Assembly (NCBI GenBank): GCA_963969595.1
Contig: OZ018411.1
Location: 24,364,545 to 24,428,544 of the forward strand
DNA: 64,000 nt
Reading direction: 5' to 3'
Source: Neckera pumila
Taxonomy: Eukaryota > Streptophyta > Bryopsida > Hypnales > Neckeraceae
Every line of letters begins with the position of its first letter. The first letter of the stretch is position 1. Both the position numbers and the translations under genes were made by a program. Below, piece after piece: positions 13,611 to 25,723 of the stretch. The notes beneath the pieces were generated by a model. That model was not told the DNA's origin, ran no database searches, and saw only the letters and a list, made by a program, of their open reading frames with translations.

Positions 13611-15349
13611 TTAGCTAGTTTTATGACCATCTTCGGTGGGTTTGGGGGCGAAATTTTGCTCTTCCAACAAAATTTTGCTAAATTTAGCTAGATTTGGGAC
13701 GACTGCAGTAGCGGGATTTAGGGGGCGAAATTTTGTACTCTGTGACAGGTTTGAGCCTCTCACACTCAGGCCAGGCCCCATTTTGTGACAGGTTTGAGCC
13801 TCAGTCACACTCAGTCCCTCCGTTTTGCGCCAGTGCTCTGAAGGCTTGTGGCAGCCGGTTCCCAAAAAATCACGCTGGTGACCACTGGTCCCAACCTGGC
13901 CAGGGTCCCGTCCATGCACTTATTTCCCTGTAAAAATAATTTTACGTCTTTTTCAGTTTGGTCCAGTGGTCCGTTATCTCCGGGTGGTTCTGTACTGTAA
14001 CCCCACTTTTCGCAGTTGAGTTAATCCAAGGTGTGCCCCCCAAAACAAAATGAAACAATTAGAATATCCCTTGTCAAAAAAGGGTGATCCCCTGTCCTTC
14101 CTTCATGGGGCGATCATTGATAGCAGGATCGGTATTATGACCAGAAATCAGAAGCCGTGATCGATATTGAATTCAATTGCATAACCACGGTTTAAGTTTT
14201 TATTAATACAACAGGCGTGACGTTTGCTTAAAAAAGCGGGTCTCTGTACAAATGGTGGTCTCGACGGTGGCTTGCAGAGTCAACCGAGTTGCCTGCAAAC
14301 GGGGTGCCACCGGGTGCCAAAGGAGTTCGAAAGGGGGTGCCCAGGGGCCGGAAGCTGAATTTCCATGAAGGAGAGGCTCTCCGATATGAAGGCAAACTGC
14401 AGAATCCCGAGTTGGTTCGTGATGAATCGATGACATGATGAGCAAAGCATTGGCTCTCCCCAAAAATAAGATTCTCCTCCCAGGCCATGCAGTTTTGTTT
14501 TTTTGTTTCCTACAGGAACCCGCTGCAGGGAGAGCCTCGAAGCCTCCCCCTACGGCAATTGTGCAAAGGCTACGAACGTTTCTGCAGGTGTATTGTAGGA
14601 GAGGCTAATTGCAGCTTCCTTAAGCGTTTCCTTTACCAAACCCCAGCAGGCAGCTTCGTCCCCTGAAGTTCCGACCCTGTCGGCGGTGCTTGTCCGCCCA
14701 CCCCCACCCAAAAATACACAAGCATATTCGCCTGTGGCCCTGTTGAAGAGCTTGGTCCCTGCGGCAGACTCCTGGCACCCCACCAATGATGAGGCTCCAG
14801 CAAACAGATAAGCCAAGGAAACTGGCTTGAGTTCGTGCCGAATATATCGCCCGCACGAGTTCTCCAGGAATCGACTGGCGGGCCTGTTGGCTTCCTTGCT
14901 TGCTTGCTTTGATTAGCGTGACTTTGTCAGTTTGCTGGTGATACCGGAGCATTCATGCTTGTATTTCGTACGTGCTGCTGCTGCTGCGCGCGACGTATAC
15001 CGTTGCGCTAGAATTCCACGTCTGTTCCAATTGGACACTGATGAATGATAATGTCTGAATTTCTACCTTTTTTTTGTTGCGCGTAATCTCTCATCCCGTT
15101 TCTGATTCCCGGATTGCCATTCAAGGTTAACAGTGTTGCCCACAAGGGAATTTGTGCACGCCACTGAGTTTCCCTGATTGCCGCTTGGCTCTGGTTCCCC
15201 CGTCCCCCGTTCGCCCGTCCCTGGTTCCCCCCCTCCCCAGTGGAAAGTTATTTGGGAAACTTCTGATTTTTCAGGAGGGGAAACATAACTTAGATGACCA
15301 ATTTCCCTGTTGTACTAGCACCAACCAGGGAAGGGCGTACTTGCACTAG
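13611..15349. other. Upstream region of MYB-CC gene A
   Basis: GC content rises sharply here compared with the flanking repeats. A ~40-bp stretch around TGTGACAGGTTTGAGCCTC occurs twice, at about 13,740 and 13,788. Several overlapping frames of 65-110 aa on both strands have no family features. The region most likely serves as promoter and 5' flank for gene A. Confidence 0.45.
14722..14729 (+). promoter_or_regulatory. P1BS-type site (GCATATTC) upstream of gene A
   Basis: It matches GNATATNC, the palindromic site bound by PHR1-type MYB-CC factors. It lies about 1.2 kb upstream of the gene A start codon. In DNA this AT-rich such sites occur by chance every few kb, so function is only a suggestion. 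Confidence 0.3.
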
Positions 15350-15353
15350 TAAG

Positions 15354-15360
15354 TATATAA
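15354..15360 (+). promoter_or_regulatory. Candidate TATA box of gene A
   Basis: TATATAA lies in otherwise GC-balanced DNA, 569 bp upstream of the ATG. Transcription starting about 30 bp downstream would give a leader of about 540 nt with short upstream ORFs, such as a four-codon one from the ATG at about 15,414. Confidence 0.4.
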
Positions 15361-15928
15361 GTTGGGGTTTCGGAAAGGTTCAAGGCTGAGTGCCGGGAGG
15401 TGCACGGTTAAGTATGCATCTTAGTTAAAGGTGGCACTGAGAATGAAATGGCGCTAGTTGCTTGTTGGTCTTTCAGATTCCACGATGACGGGGTGCCTTC
15501 CACGGCCTGAGGATGGATTTGATTAAGTCAACTCGTTAGAATAATATAGAGGTGGATCAAGCTCTAAGAGACTTGTACGTTTGGGGCGGCGAAACAATTA
15601 TGAGAATCCGTGTGCATGCGCAGGACGCTGGCTTCATGAAGACACTGTTAGAAGGTTGAGCACACCGCAAATGGAGCGCTCCGGTGGCACCAGAAGCTTC
15701 TTCGAGTCCACAAGGTTATTTTGCAGCCTGAAAGAAGAAAACTTCTACCACTGCTCCAGTTACTTCCGCAGCTTGCTGGAACGATAAATAACGTACCTCC
15801 TCGGTGATCGATTCCTTGCACAAGTTAAGGTGTGGTCGATCTTGTGCACTTGGAACCGTTGAGAAGCTTGCAAGGTTTCGTGCAGGATCGGATCTCCTTG
15901 TGAGGAGAAGCAGGATTCAGGAGTGGTC

Positions 15929-18900
15929 ATGGCAACCGATGATTACGATTTGCAACACGTCGTGGACAAGGCGATGGCGTCGACGCAGCCTGAGCGTGTT
16001 GCAAGCCCTCGGCCCCCGCCTCTCCTGTTGTCGCCGAGGCTCATCCCCCCTTCCTGGCGGAGCTCACCGTCGATGAGTCCTGGTCCTAGTGCCGTTCCGT
16101 CTCCTGAGGAACTGGATGCCTTCAAATTGCACAACAGTCCCACCCCGAGCCTTCGCCCGCCGCTTCCATTGCCACCGGTTGTCATCTCCCCAGAGGAAGT
16201 CGCTCTGGAAGCTCGAAGGCCTGGCAACTTTCCAGCGATACCGGTGGTTCCTGCACGCCTTCCTATCAATGTTGCAACGGACATGCATGATTCTTTGCAG
16301 GTGAGAGGCTCGTAATTCAATTCGCTTCCTAACTCCTTATCGCTCTGATTCGATTTCGGATTTCTCGTTATGGCCATATTCGTTAAAATGGCATGACTGT
16401 CTCTGTGCGCCAAATAGTGATGTTTAAGCGCCCGGAGCTCTGAATACCAGGAGTGCCAGTATGGATCTGAGTTTTTAGTTGGGTGACTGAAACTGCGAAT
16501 TTCACCTACATCCGCCATTTTAAGGAATATTCAGAGGTGTCGTCAGTTTTGTTGTGGCTGGATGCGTTCTTCTGTATTGAAAGGAGCCTTAACTTTTGAA
16601 ATAGCTAGAGTCGCGAGGCTGCTATGGAATAGGATTACATGTCGACCAAGAGTGATATAGTAAAGTTTCCCTACGTGCAGATGGAGTGATGGAGTGATGA
16701 AGATCGCTACTGTAGACCATTCACCTTCCCAGAAGAGAGGATACAATTAGCGACTCTTGAACCATTTAACGTCATTAAGTAGAGTACCGTGGTGTCATTT
16801 GGGGGAGATGGTATCGTGCATTGGAGAGTTGTTTGGGTTACAAGAACCAAATCTGTTGAGGCAAGTTTTTATCACAATGTTTGAATTTCTTTAACTAGAT
16901 CTTACGCAATTCTAAAGTGGGAGGTTGCAGACCATTGTGAGCAATAGCAGACAATCCCATTTCCATTTTAAAGGTTACAATAGTGGTCTTGACAATCAGC
17001 TTAGGGACTATATTCTTCACTTCCTAATTATATCATTATCGTCAACTGAGTGCGTGTATAGATATGATCCATGCCAGTTGAGTTTTGGGAGACTGTTACG
17101 ACACGGCATTAGGTCTCTAATGATTATAGTGTTTCTAACTTATGGGATCGACTTGTAGAGAGTCAAACGGGAGTATAAATTTTGTAGAGGTATGCAGGAT
17201 ATTCGATAATGCAGATTTCTGAACAAATGCTTGGGTGCAGGTATTGCTGAAGAGTGGTTCTAGTTCTGAGCAACCCATTGGTAGTGTGGAAGCAGGATCA
17301 GCATCAGCAGGAAACAGTCCAATGCTCCCATCCGACTGGGAATCTTGCGCCTGGCCCGATCTCATTGCCTGTTTGGCCATGCCTGATTCTGATCTGGTGA
17401 ATTCTCTCCCTCCAACTAGCTAATTTTCTCACCTAATTGAGCAGTCCTTGTGAAACAGTTGCTTCTACTATGACTTGGAAGTTAGTCGGCTCTACAGCTG
17501 CAGTTTGAAGCTGACCCTTTTGAAGCATCAAAGTTTCTGAAACGTGTATCTTGAATATAACGCATAATTGGTCCAAGGTGCGAGTGTTATTGATGCATCT
17601 CTCAATCTCGAGCTTCATTATCCGATTCTAATTCATGAAATTGTGCGAAATTTTACTGTATAGCCCCAACTGCCGCACGATGAGTCCGAATCTGCGGCTA
17701 ATTCCACGCCAGGCTTGCTCTCTGTGCAGCTTCCTAAAACAGAGCAACAGCTCACAGGTTTGCAATTTCGGACATTTGGAAAAGGTTTCGCAAAAATCTG
17801 ATTTGAAATTGACTGCACACTTTGCAACCATCACCTGACATCCTATTCATATCGGCAATGAGCAGAAACAGTGTCCGAAGGAAGTCCAGGCCCTTCCTTG
17901 GGAACGTCGTCTCCCATGTGCTCAACTCCCGAGGCTGCCAAAGCGCGCTTACGCTGGACTCCGGAACTGCACGACAAGTTCGTGGCAGCTGTGGCCAAGC
18001 TTGGAGGTCCCGATCGTAAGTCTATCCACCTGCCACGTTCTCAAATATTGTATAGCATTTTCTTTCATTTGTGTCAAAAAAATAAGAAAATAAATAAACA
18101 ATGAATTGCATTCATACTGTACATTGGTCCCATACATTTCGATATCGAGCATCTGTGAAGAAGTCCGACTGAGTTTAATATCTTCTTCCGTGAAGTTGGC
18201 ATTGGATCATTCTCGTTCAACGTACTGATGTAGGTAGAGTGATATTGCCGTGGGTTTCTAATTTTCAGGAGCAACGCCCAAATCGGTCCTTCGTCTTATG
18301 GAATGCAACGATATCACTATCTATCATGTGAAGAGCCACTTGCAAAAGTATCGCCTCATACCTGAGATTTCAACCGCAGGTAATAATCCTGGAGCCTGGG
18401 TGCCCGGTTGTTGCCTCCGAGTTCAGTCCAAAAGAATGAAGCCTGTTGTTCGCCATAACAGGGCGAGCTCCTCACCTGCAACGTACGACGTGATATTGAT
18501 GGCAGAATCCGTTGATCGAATCGGTCTTCAAACAAACTAATTCAAGCGTTCATTTTTACTTGAGCTGTGTTCATTGACATTCAAAGGAGGTGCAATGGAA
18601 GGTATTCAGTACTGACTGCTTAGTATATGTGGCGTGGTGCAGAACCCAAATCTGAGCGAAAGCGACTTGGCCTTCAGAACAAAGTTCTCAATGCACCCTC
18701 GTAAGCATTCGTTTCTAGCCTCTTCAAATTCTCATCCATGGTTCTTGCATGGCGGAAATATCAACTCTTGCTGATTTAATTCGTCCTAACTCCTCAACCC
18801 TGAAACGACGGAGCCTATCACCGATTCACCGAGGTAGTCAGCCAAAAATGTTACCCTGCTTACGGTAATTCTGGATCTCACAATGGTTTGTAAATCCGTG

Positions 18901-19720
18901 CAGATCTGAAAAAATGTCACAAGCTATTCAGGTGCAAATGCAGGTGCAGAAGCATCTATACGAGCAGCTGGAGGTTGTATATCAAACCATTCTTTTGTGA
19001 TGATTTCTGTGCTGGTTTTTTTATGCCGTATGCTGCATGCTATCAATATTAATTGTTCTACACCACTGAGAGTCAGTAATACGTGAATAGACAATGACAA
19101 TGAATCCACGTCCCACGCAATATTGAAAATGTAGACATTTCTGTGCTAAACGAACATCCTCATTAATTAAGATTGCGTTGGTCCTGACATCTAAACTGCA
19201 GACTCAAAGGCAACTGCAACTTCGAATTGAGGAGCAGGGTGCCAACCTGCAGAGAATGATAGAAGCCCAAGTGAAAGCGGGCGAAGCATTGGGCATTCCT
19301 TCCGAACAAATCGCCACCGGTGAATTCTTTGCCCAGGCCAGCAACAGTAACTGGGCTGCACCCGCGAGCACAAGCACTCCGTCGGCGGATCCAGCTCCAA
19401 CCCCCAAACGAAATCGCGTGGAGGTTCCTCAACTTGTAATAGTCCCCAACATCATGTACCACAATCCAGAACACAACAACCCCTCCATGCTATCATCAGC
19501 TCCAAATTTTGCAGCAGGTTTTCGAGCTCCAGGCCCCGGTACTACAGAAGCCATACCTTCAGCTTCTTCTCAGCCCGTGATAGCCCCGTGGGGTTCGAAC
19601 CAACCTCAGGGTGGCGGCCAGAGTGGCGGTTTGACCCGGGGTCGCGGCTGCATCCCCAAGGATGGCGGTGCTAGATCCTGCTGCATGAGCTGCCGCTATC
19701 CAGACCTCAGCTTGGCTTGA
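15929..19720 (+). CDS. MYB-CC (GARP, PHR-like) transcription factor, gene A
   Basis: Eight coding exons join with consistent phases: 15929-16300, 17241-17396, 17664-17757, 17866-18015, 18269-18379, 18643-18700, 18904-18973 and 19202-19720. This gives 1,530 nt, or 509 aa. All introns are GT-AG. The ATG is the first in frame of exon 1. Residues 1-205 are Pro/Ser-rich and probably disordered. Residues 235-288 form the single MYB repeat ([12 protein letters not shown], then [10 protein letters not shown] and [14 protein letters not shown]). Residues about 318-362 form the MYB-CC coiled coil ([11 protein letters not shown], then [11 protein letters not shown]), which mediates dimerisation in this family. 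The C-terminal tail is Pro/Ala/Ser-rich. Known PHR-type members are nuclear, bind GNATATNC sites and control phosphate-starvation genes; which branch this gene belongs to is not decided. Exon 6 ([14 protein letters not shown]) has no counterpart in paralogue B. Exon borders are inferred from splice motifs and from alignment with B. Confidence 0.88.
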
Positions 19721-19756
19721 TATATATATATATATATATACATATATTCGATAGGG

Positions 19757-19797
19757 ATCCTACGTTTGTCCCTTCCAGCAATTCTTATTCAAGAACT
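19757..19797 (+). promoter_or_regulatory. 3' UTR block shared with gene B
   Basis: The block contains TTTGTCCCTTCCAGCAATTC and starts 37 bp after the stop. The - strand of 31,975-32,015 carries the same block (34 of 37 aligned bases identical), 75 bp after the stop of gene B. The C-terminal coding sequence just before it is much less alike. It may be a post-transcriptional control site, or simply a slowly changing remnant. Confidence 0.5.
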
Positions 19798-20257
19798 CTG
19801 CAATACTATTCTTCCTGTTCATTAGTTCCTAGTTGATTTTACTGCCGTTGGTCTAGCCCCAAGGGAAAGGGTTTCAACATATGGTCTGCATATATATTGA
19901 ATCAAGTTCGGGTTGTACTCCTCTGAGTTAGAAGAGTCCATCGCGGACACGTATTGGCCGGTGCAGTGGGTGTTACACAAACAAGCCATGGTTTCATAAC
20001 ATTCTTTCATGTTGCTTACTTCAATCGATTCTGTCCATTGAAAGCTGTACTCATTCATTGAAAGCTGTACTCATTCATTGCACCAGTCAGTAGATCGGTG
20101 TGGGAATTGCGCTCTAATTCTGCAGTAACCTTACCTGCTGGTCGATTTTTCTTCCCTCACTCCATGCTACCGGTGGAATTCTCTTTCAGTTCCGAGAATC
20201 GCCTCCACGCAAGCAATCCTACGTCCTCAGGCCATAAGTACGCTCAAGTGCGCACCT

Positions 20258-20450
20258 CCGAGCGCAGCGGGGAATGGAAATTTTCGAATTGTGATAAGCA
20301 GGAGTTGAAGGTGGAACAGAGAAGGAACGTGAGAAGCAACGGCATCCTGCACGCATTGGATGAAGACACAGTCCACGCTTGGACGTGCCAAGACACCTCG
20401 AGCGTGTGCTGCAGCAACAATTCCCATGACCCTGCAGTCACGGAGCACGC
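20258..20450. other. 3' flank block conserved between the paralogues
   Basis: Reads as the reverse complement of 30,851-31,050 with clear similarity, for example around GTCCACGCT(T/G)GG(A/G)CGTGCCA. Relative to the genes, both blocks lie downstream in the same orientation. Frames through it (20,098-20,565 +, 20,227-20,448 -) are not conserved as protein between the two copies, so I treat it as non-coding. Confidence 0.5.
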
Positions 20451-21009
20451 AGGCGGCACACGCCTCGGTTTTCGGACTTTACTCATCATGACCCCCTTTC
20501 CTTTTCCTTTTCTTTTTCTTTTCTTTTTCATGACACATATGGAAGAGATTTCACGCCAAGGATAAAGTACAGCAAAATTGAACCCCAACCCAAATCACAG
20601 TTACCTTACGGTAAAGTCAGATTCGCTAAAAAAATAATTCAAAATATAATTAAATATGGCGTCTAATGAAATTTTCAGAAATTATAATGTGGCATGACTG
20701 AATGGTGTAGAAAATATTAATGAAACTAATCTTAATCCGCAAAAAGTCACAAAGACAAAGCCGTGAGTACCGGTAAATCAAACCACAAATATTGATAAAG
20801 CGTGAGTACAAATAAATTGTAAACCATGCTAAGTGGAAATTCAATCCAAAAAAATAATGGTTTTTTATAAAGCCTAGCGAATCTAATTCCAACATTTGGC
20901 AAAACAGCACTACACCTAATTGCGGTCCCAATGTAAATCCGATTGGGACATCAGTGATTGGACACAACGGTAAGGATGGCAATGACGGTGCAAAATATTC
21001 AAAACTGAG

Positions 21010-22090
21010 CAATTAGTGCACAATGAAAGGTCAGGACTTGGTGAAACATAGATGATTCACCATAGATGGCCCACCGACATCATTGTACCGTGTATATTAG
21101 TGAAAGGTTAATAATTGGACACAACGGTAAGGATGCCAATGACGGTGCAAAATATTTGAAACTGAGCAATTAGTGCATGATAAAAGGATAGGACTTGGTG
21201 AAACATAGATGTCCCACCTACATCATTGTATCATGTATGTTAGTGAAAGGTCAATGATTGGACACAACGGGTCAACGGCAAGGATGGCAATGACGATGCA
21301 AAATATTCAAAATTGAGCAATTCATGCACGATAAAAGGTCAAGACTTGGTGAAACAGTTACATAGATGTCCCACCTACGTCATTGTACCGTGTATGTTAG
21401 TGAAAGATCAATGATTGGATACAACGGCAAGGATGGCAATGACAGTGCAAAATATTCAAAACTCAGCAATTAGTGCACAATGAAAGGTCAAGACTTGGTG
21501 AAACATAGATGATTCACCATAGATGGCCCACCTTCATCATTGTATCGTGTATGTTAGTGAAAGGTCAAAATTGGACAAAACGGCAACGATGCCAATGATG
21601 GTGCAAAATATTCAAAACTAAGCTATTAGTGCTCGATGAAAGGATAGGACTTGGTGAAATGTAGATGTCCACCTACGTCATTGTATTGTGTATATTAGTG
21701 AAAGGTCAACGATTGGACACAACGGGTCAACGGCAAGGATGGCAATGACAGTGCAAAATATTCAAAGTTGAGCAATTAGTGCACGATGAAAGGTCAGGAC
21801 TTGGTAAAATATAGATGTCCCACCTATGTCATTGTATCGTGTATGTTAGTAAAAGGTCAATAATTGGACACAACGGCAAGGATGGCAATGACGGTGCAAA
21901 ATACTCAAAACTAAGCAATTAGTGCATGATGAAAGGTCAAGACTTGATAAAACATAGATGTCCCATCTACTTCAATGTACCATGTATGTTACTGAAAGGT
22001 CGGGATATAGGTGGGACACTGGGACGTCTATGTCAGTAAAAGATGTCAGTCATAATGGGATGTCTATGTTAGTGAAAGGTGAAGACATAG
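21010..22090. repeat. Tandem repeat, about 150-bp unit, about 7 copies
   Basis: Units contain CAACGGCAAGGATGGCAATG, GAGCAATTAGTGCACGATGA and CATTGTACCGTGTATG, with repeats of GCAAAATATTC every 140-157 bp. The L1 arm has only a single unit, inverted, at 9,520-9,700, so amplification happened in this arm. Confidence 0.9.
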
Positions 22091-22277
22091 GTGTGACATC
22101 TATGTTAGTGTACCATTTGTATAATAGAATTTTAAAATAATGATGTTTATTTCTTGAATAATATTGCAAAATTAAAATCTATAAATAGTTTCAATAAAAT
22201 TTTAATTGTAAAAAATTAATTGCATAGTAATATGGACAGTTGCAAGGAGTTGTTTGCTAAGTTTAAAATGTGGTCGT

Positions 22278-22980
22278 GGGTCATTGCAAGAAACACTAGT
22301 CCTGTTGAATTGTCACAAGGAGCTTGTGGAAGCTTCTTTTGGCAATAACTTTTGAAGCATAACTTGCATGAAGTTGAATTTTTTATTGGAGATGTCTATC
22401 TTGAGGTTAATCATATCTCATATTTTTTAGAAATTTTTAAAAATCATTTTATATTTAAATTTCAATTTAACTAATTTGTCACGTTTTGCGATTTAGGGGT
22501 TTTGAATAATAAGGAATACTCAAATTTAATGATTTAGAGCTGAAATTTCTATGGTCTATTTGCATAGTAGGAACTCATATTTCTAACAAGGGGCATTAAA
22601 AAATATTTTATTTTGTGTTGTCTACGTCCATGCAAAGAGGGCTCTCTTGCGCGCGCAGTTCTGAACATTTTAGATGATTTCAAGATCAATTTTTTGGTCA
22701 AATCTCTTCACCATGAAGTCTTACCAAATGTTCTATTTTTACTTTCTTTGAACTTCTTTTTTCCTATTTTTTACAAATTAAAACTTCAAAGTATGTATTT
22801 TCTTCAAAATTTCAGCTCACTCTTTTTTGTGAATAACTTTTGATCTAGATTTTTTATAGATCTGAAATTTTGGGGATATCCTACTTTTAGTCTCTTACTA
22901 ATTGTCCTTATTTTATATTATTTTCAAAAATTCATATGCAAAATCTCATGAGTACTCGAAAACGTTTCTTGCAACGACCC
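22278..22980. mobile_element. Non-autonomous TIR element, family F (703 bp)
   Basis: The ends are GGGTCATTGCAAGAAAC and, reversed, GGGTCGTTGCAAGAAACG. The flanks TCGT (22,274-22,277) and TCGT (22,981-22,984) look like a 4-bp target duplication. The paralogous L1 arm near 9,140 lacks the insert. No transposase frame is seen; the 76-aa frame at 22,613 is not recognised. A related, older copy is at 1,499-2,067. Confidence 0.75.
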
Positions 22981-23333
22981 TCGTGACAATAAATATACTT
23001 TGGCCTACTAATTATTTGCTAAATTTCAGTTGTGATTGTGATAAAGAATGTATACTTTGGTCCACTAATTTTTCTCTAGTTAAACTTTAAATTTAGCATA
23101 GTAATCTGGCATTATAATTTCTCTTTAGTGGAAGCAAAATTAGGTGTAGAATTCAACAAGCTCCATTTTGAACTTAATGGAGTTCAATCTCTAGTTCTCA
23201 AGTCTTTTGCTATTCACAAGCAAAAAATTCTACATTTATTCCCACTTGGCAATTGACTTTGTTGCCTATGAAAAGAAACAATAACCGGAGTGGGTATTTA
23301 AAAACCACTTGTCTATGGAAAGTGGAGTTTAAC

Positions 23334-24247
23334 CCCTAAAGTCCCAAGGCCATTTTTCTATCAAAAGTGACTCAAAACTACTAGTTATGGTGCATTCATC
23401 CAAGAAAAGAGAGAAGATGTTTTTTTAAATCTAACCATAGGATCTTGTAACTAACTTATCTTGGATCATGTATAAAAATTTCATAAAGTTTGATCGCACA
23501 GATTAGAAGATATTAGCATTCAAAGTTCAAAATTTTTGTTTTTTTGACCACGGATTTGCACTTTCAGATGACTTTGACTGCCATGTATGAAAAAAAATTG
23601 CACTACAAACTTTGAATTTTTTTATTTTTTTATTAAAGAATTGCATTGAGAATCTAGGAAAAAATCTCAAAAATTATCACTTGATTTTCATTCTTTAAAA
23701 AATTGTTAAGTAGAAGTAGATCTATATTCAAAAGAAAAACCAAATCATTAATAGCTTTAAGATGGGATTAAAACACTATAATCCCAACAATGAGATTGTT
23801 TTAGCAAACAAACTTAGCCTTGTCAAATATTTTTATCTGAAGAATTTTGAAAATTGCATTCAGAAATGAATCCTATAAGTTATTTTTTCAAAAAGATGCT
23901 CTAATTGCCCAAGAAACAAGATTGTCGATAACTTTCTCATGACAAATCCAAATGGAATGAATCAAAGCATTCCGCATAGATAAAATTACAATCTATGTGA
24001 AAAACAAGTTTTAAATTTCTTTAAATTTTTTTGGTGTGAGGAGATTTCTGCCCGCCGCACCGAATAAAGACCTTTTGTGCCATAACTTTTGCTCCCAGGC
24101 ATCGATTGACATAAAAATTACATTTTTGAAAAGCTAATGTGTTTTCCTATCTTCACAAAAAATTCAAAAAATTATGATGAATATTGAGGCCGTAGGAGCT
24201 TGCACAAATCCATTTTGTCCCCCAAAGGGACAATAAGACTTTAGGGA
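23334..24247 (+). mobile_element. TTAA-flanked element, subfamily A, with empty-site proof
   Basis: A 914-bp insert begins CCCCTAAAGTCCCAAGG and ends GACTTTAGGGA. It is flanked by TTAA at 23,330-23,333 and 24,248-24,251. The inverted paralogous sequence at 8,831-8,846 reads AAGGTGATTAAACTCC with a single TTAA and no insert. The four bases are therefore a duplicated target. It has no coding capacity. Confidence 0.92.
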
Positions 24248-24985
24248 TTAATCACCTTGAGGCTTTGAAACAAAAAGAAACCTTGTCAAATGCCTCCAAC
24301 CCCTTTTGAATTCTGATTTTTCTCTAAAATGTACACCATCTAAGTATTATTATATAAAAGAGTAAGGTTGGTTTTAGATACAGCTATAATCAATACTTTG
24401 AAGATTCACATTTTTTCCAGCCAAGGTCCAAAAGATAAGCATTATGAAAATCTAGAGTTCTTTCTTTGCCAACAATTATCAACACAACTCAACTAAATCT
24501 TAGACAATTTAACAACATAACTTATCTCCAAATGGTTTTAGTTTTGGATACTAGCCTTATATAATTTGTACTACCGGACAAATTATATTATTGATTAATA
24601 TAAAAATTGAAGTTATATAATTATAGCTTACAAGTATCTTTTTGGAAACTTATATAAGACTATGAATGGGGTGTACGATTTTCTAATGAAACAATGTCTT
24701 TCCGCTCTCTTTAACTCTAGTTTTTAATCAAAATTGGGATTACCATAACAATCATATTGTATTTTTCTATTTTCTATTTATCAATTTCATGGTTGTCCTT
24801 AAAATGTCTATTTAGAAATATATAATGGAACATTTCCATGATTGTAGAGTAATCATATACTATCAAATTTAAATCTTGAATCAAACCAATCATTGTAATC
24901 ACAATGTAAAAGATATAGATATTACAAAATAAAAATCAACTAATACCATTTAACATCTTGTCTTTTTTTCCCTTCAAAAAAATTG

Positions 24986-25369
24986 AATGCCTCTATTTGT
25001 TTAATGTAGTAAATCCAATCATGCTAGATCAGATTGTTGTTGGTTTGATTAGAAAATTGAGTTAATGCGTTTGTACATAGGTGCGCAATATTATATAAGT
25101 GTTGAAATATTTCATTAAGTTTACAAATATACATTCTTTTAAGAAGTGGAAGTGAAACTGAAAATAGGAGTTTTTAGGATTACAACTCCAATATTATGCA
25201 CATATCTTCACCAAATTAAGCAAATCACCATTCAATCTTCAATCAAGAGAATCCAAATGAATTTCTATTGAGTCTAAATTTGTCCAATAATTCTTTAGAA
25301 CTTAGCTATTGACAATGGTCATTTGAAGTTTTGTTGTTGTTTATTTATATTATTTTAAATTTCATTTGG
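24986..25369. other. AT-rich stretch, nothing recognised
   Basis: It lies between the outer end of arm R1 and the first Helitron-like repeat. No gene or shared repeat was seen. Confidence 0.5.
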
Positions 25370-25723
25370 ACTAGTGTGACCCTATGCCGTTGGCCCAATT
25401 TTCATCTACTCCCGGTTCTACTCCTGGTTCTACTTCCAATTCTACTCCCAGTTCGACTCCCGGTTCCACTCCCAATACCAAGAACGCCACCAAAATCAAA
25501 GTAAGAGTAATTTTCTAATTTTTTAATCAATAAATACTTTGAAATTCAATAACTTTTGCACCATCGCTCCAAACGCCACGAAACCAAGCCGGTGCACCCC
25601 TCCTCGGCGAGAGCTTTCCGACGGTACCAAGCACGCGGCCGGGGGACGCACGGTCAGGAAGTTGTCCACGCTACAAACAAAACAAAACAAAACAAAACAA
25701 ACAGCCTCATTTAAGGTATTGAT
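25370..25723 (-). mobile_element. Helitron-like non-autonomous element, copy 1
   Basis: A near-identical direct copy is at 28,700-29,062, with unrelated flanks. Read on the - strand it starts TCAATACC after an A and ends CACACTAG before a T, as Helitrons do (TC...CTRR inserted between A and T). The hairpin before the CTAG end is weak, so the class is tentative. The interior has a 12-bp tandem array of TACTCC(C/T)GGTTC-like units, a GC-rich block and a (CAAAA)n run. The 72-aa frame (25,539-25,757) has only a non-ATG start and is not called. Confidence 0.55.

Larger units (their letters stand above)
20593..24985. repeat. Repeat arm R1, inverted partner of 8,100-10,155
   Basis: The arm is longer than its partner because it hosts an amplified array (21,010-22,090), a family F element (22,278-22,980) and a TTAA element (23,334-24,247), all absent from L1. 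The homology begins about 870 bp past the gene A stop codon. Together the arms frame gene A and its upstream minisatellites. Confidence 0.85.

Noticed and set aside
13611..15787. Several 60-110 aa frames on both strands upstream of gene A
   Set aside because: They overlap each other in different frames, have no motifs and appear simply because the region is less AT-rich.
20098..20588. 155-aa (+) and 114-aa (-) frames downstream of gene A
   Set aside because: The block is conserved near gene B at the DNA level, but the aligned frames differ by many amino-acid changes, so a protein is not supported.
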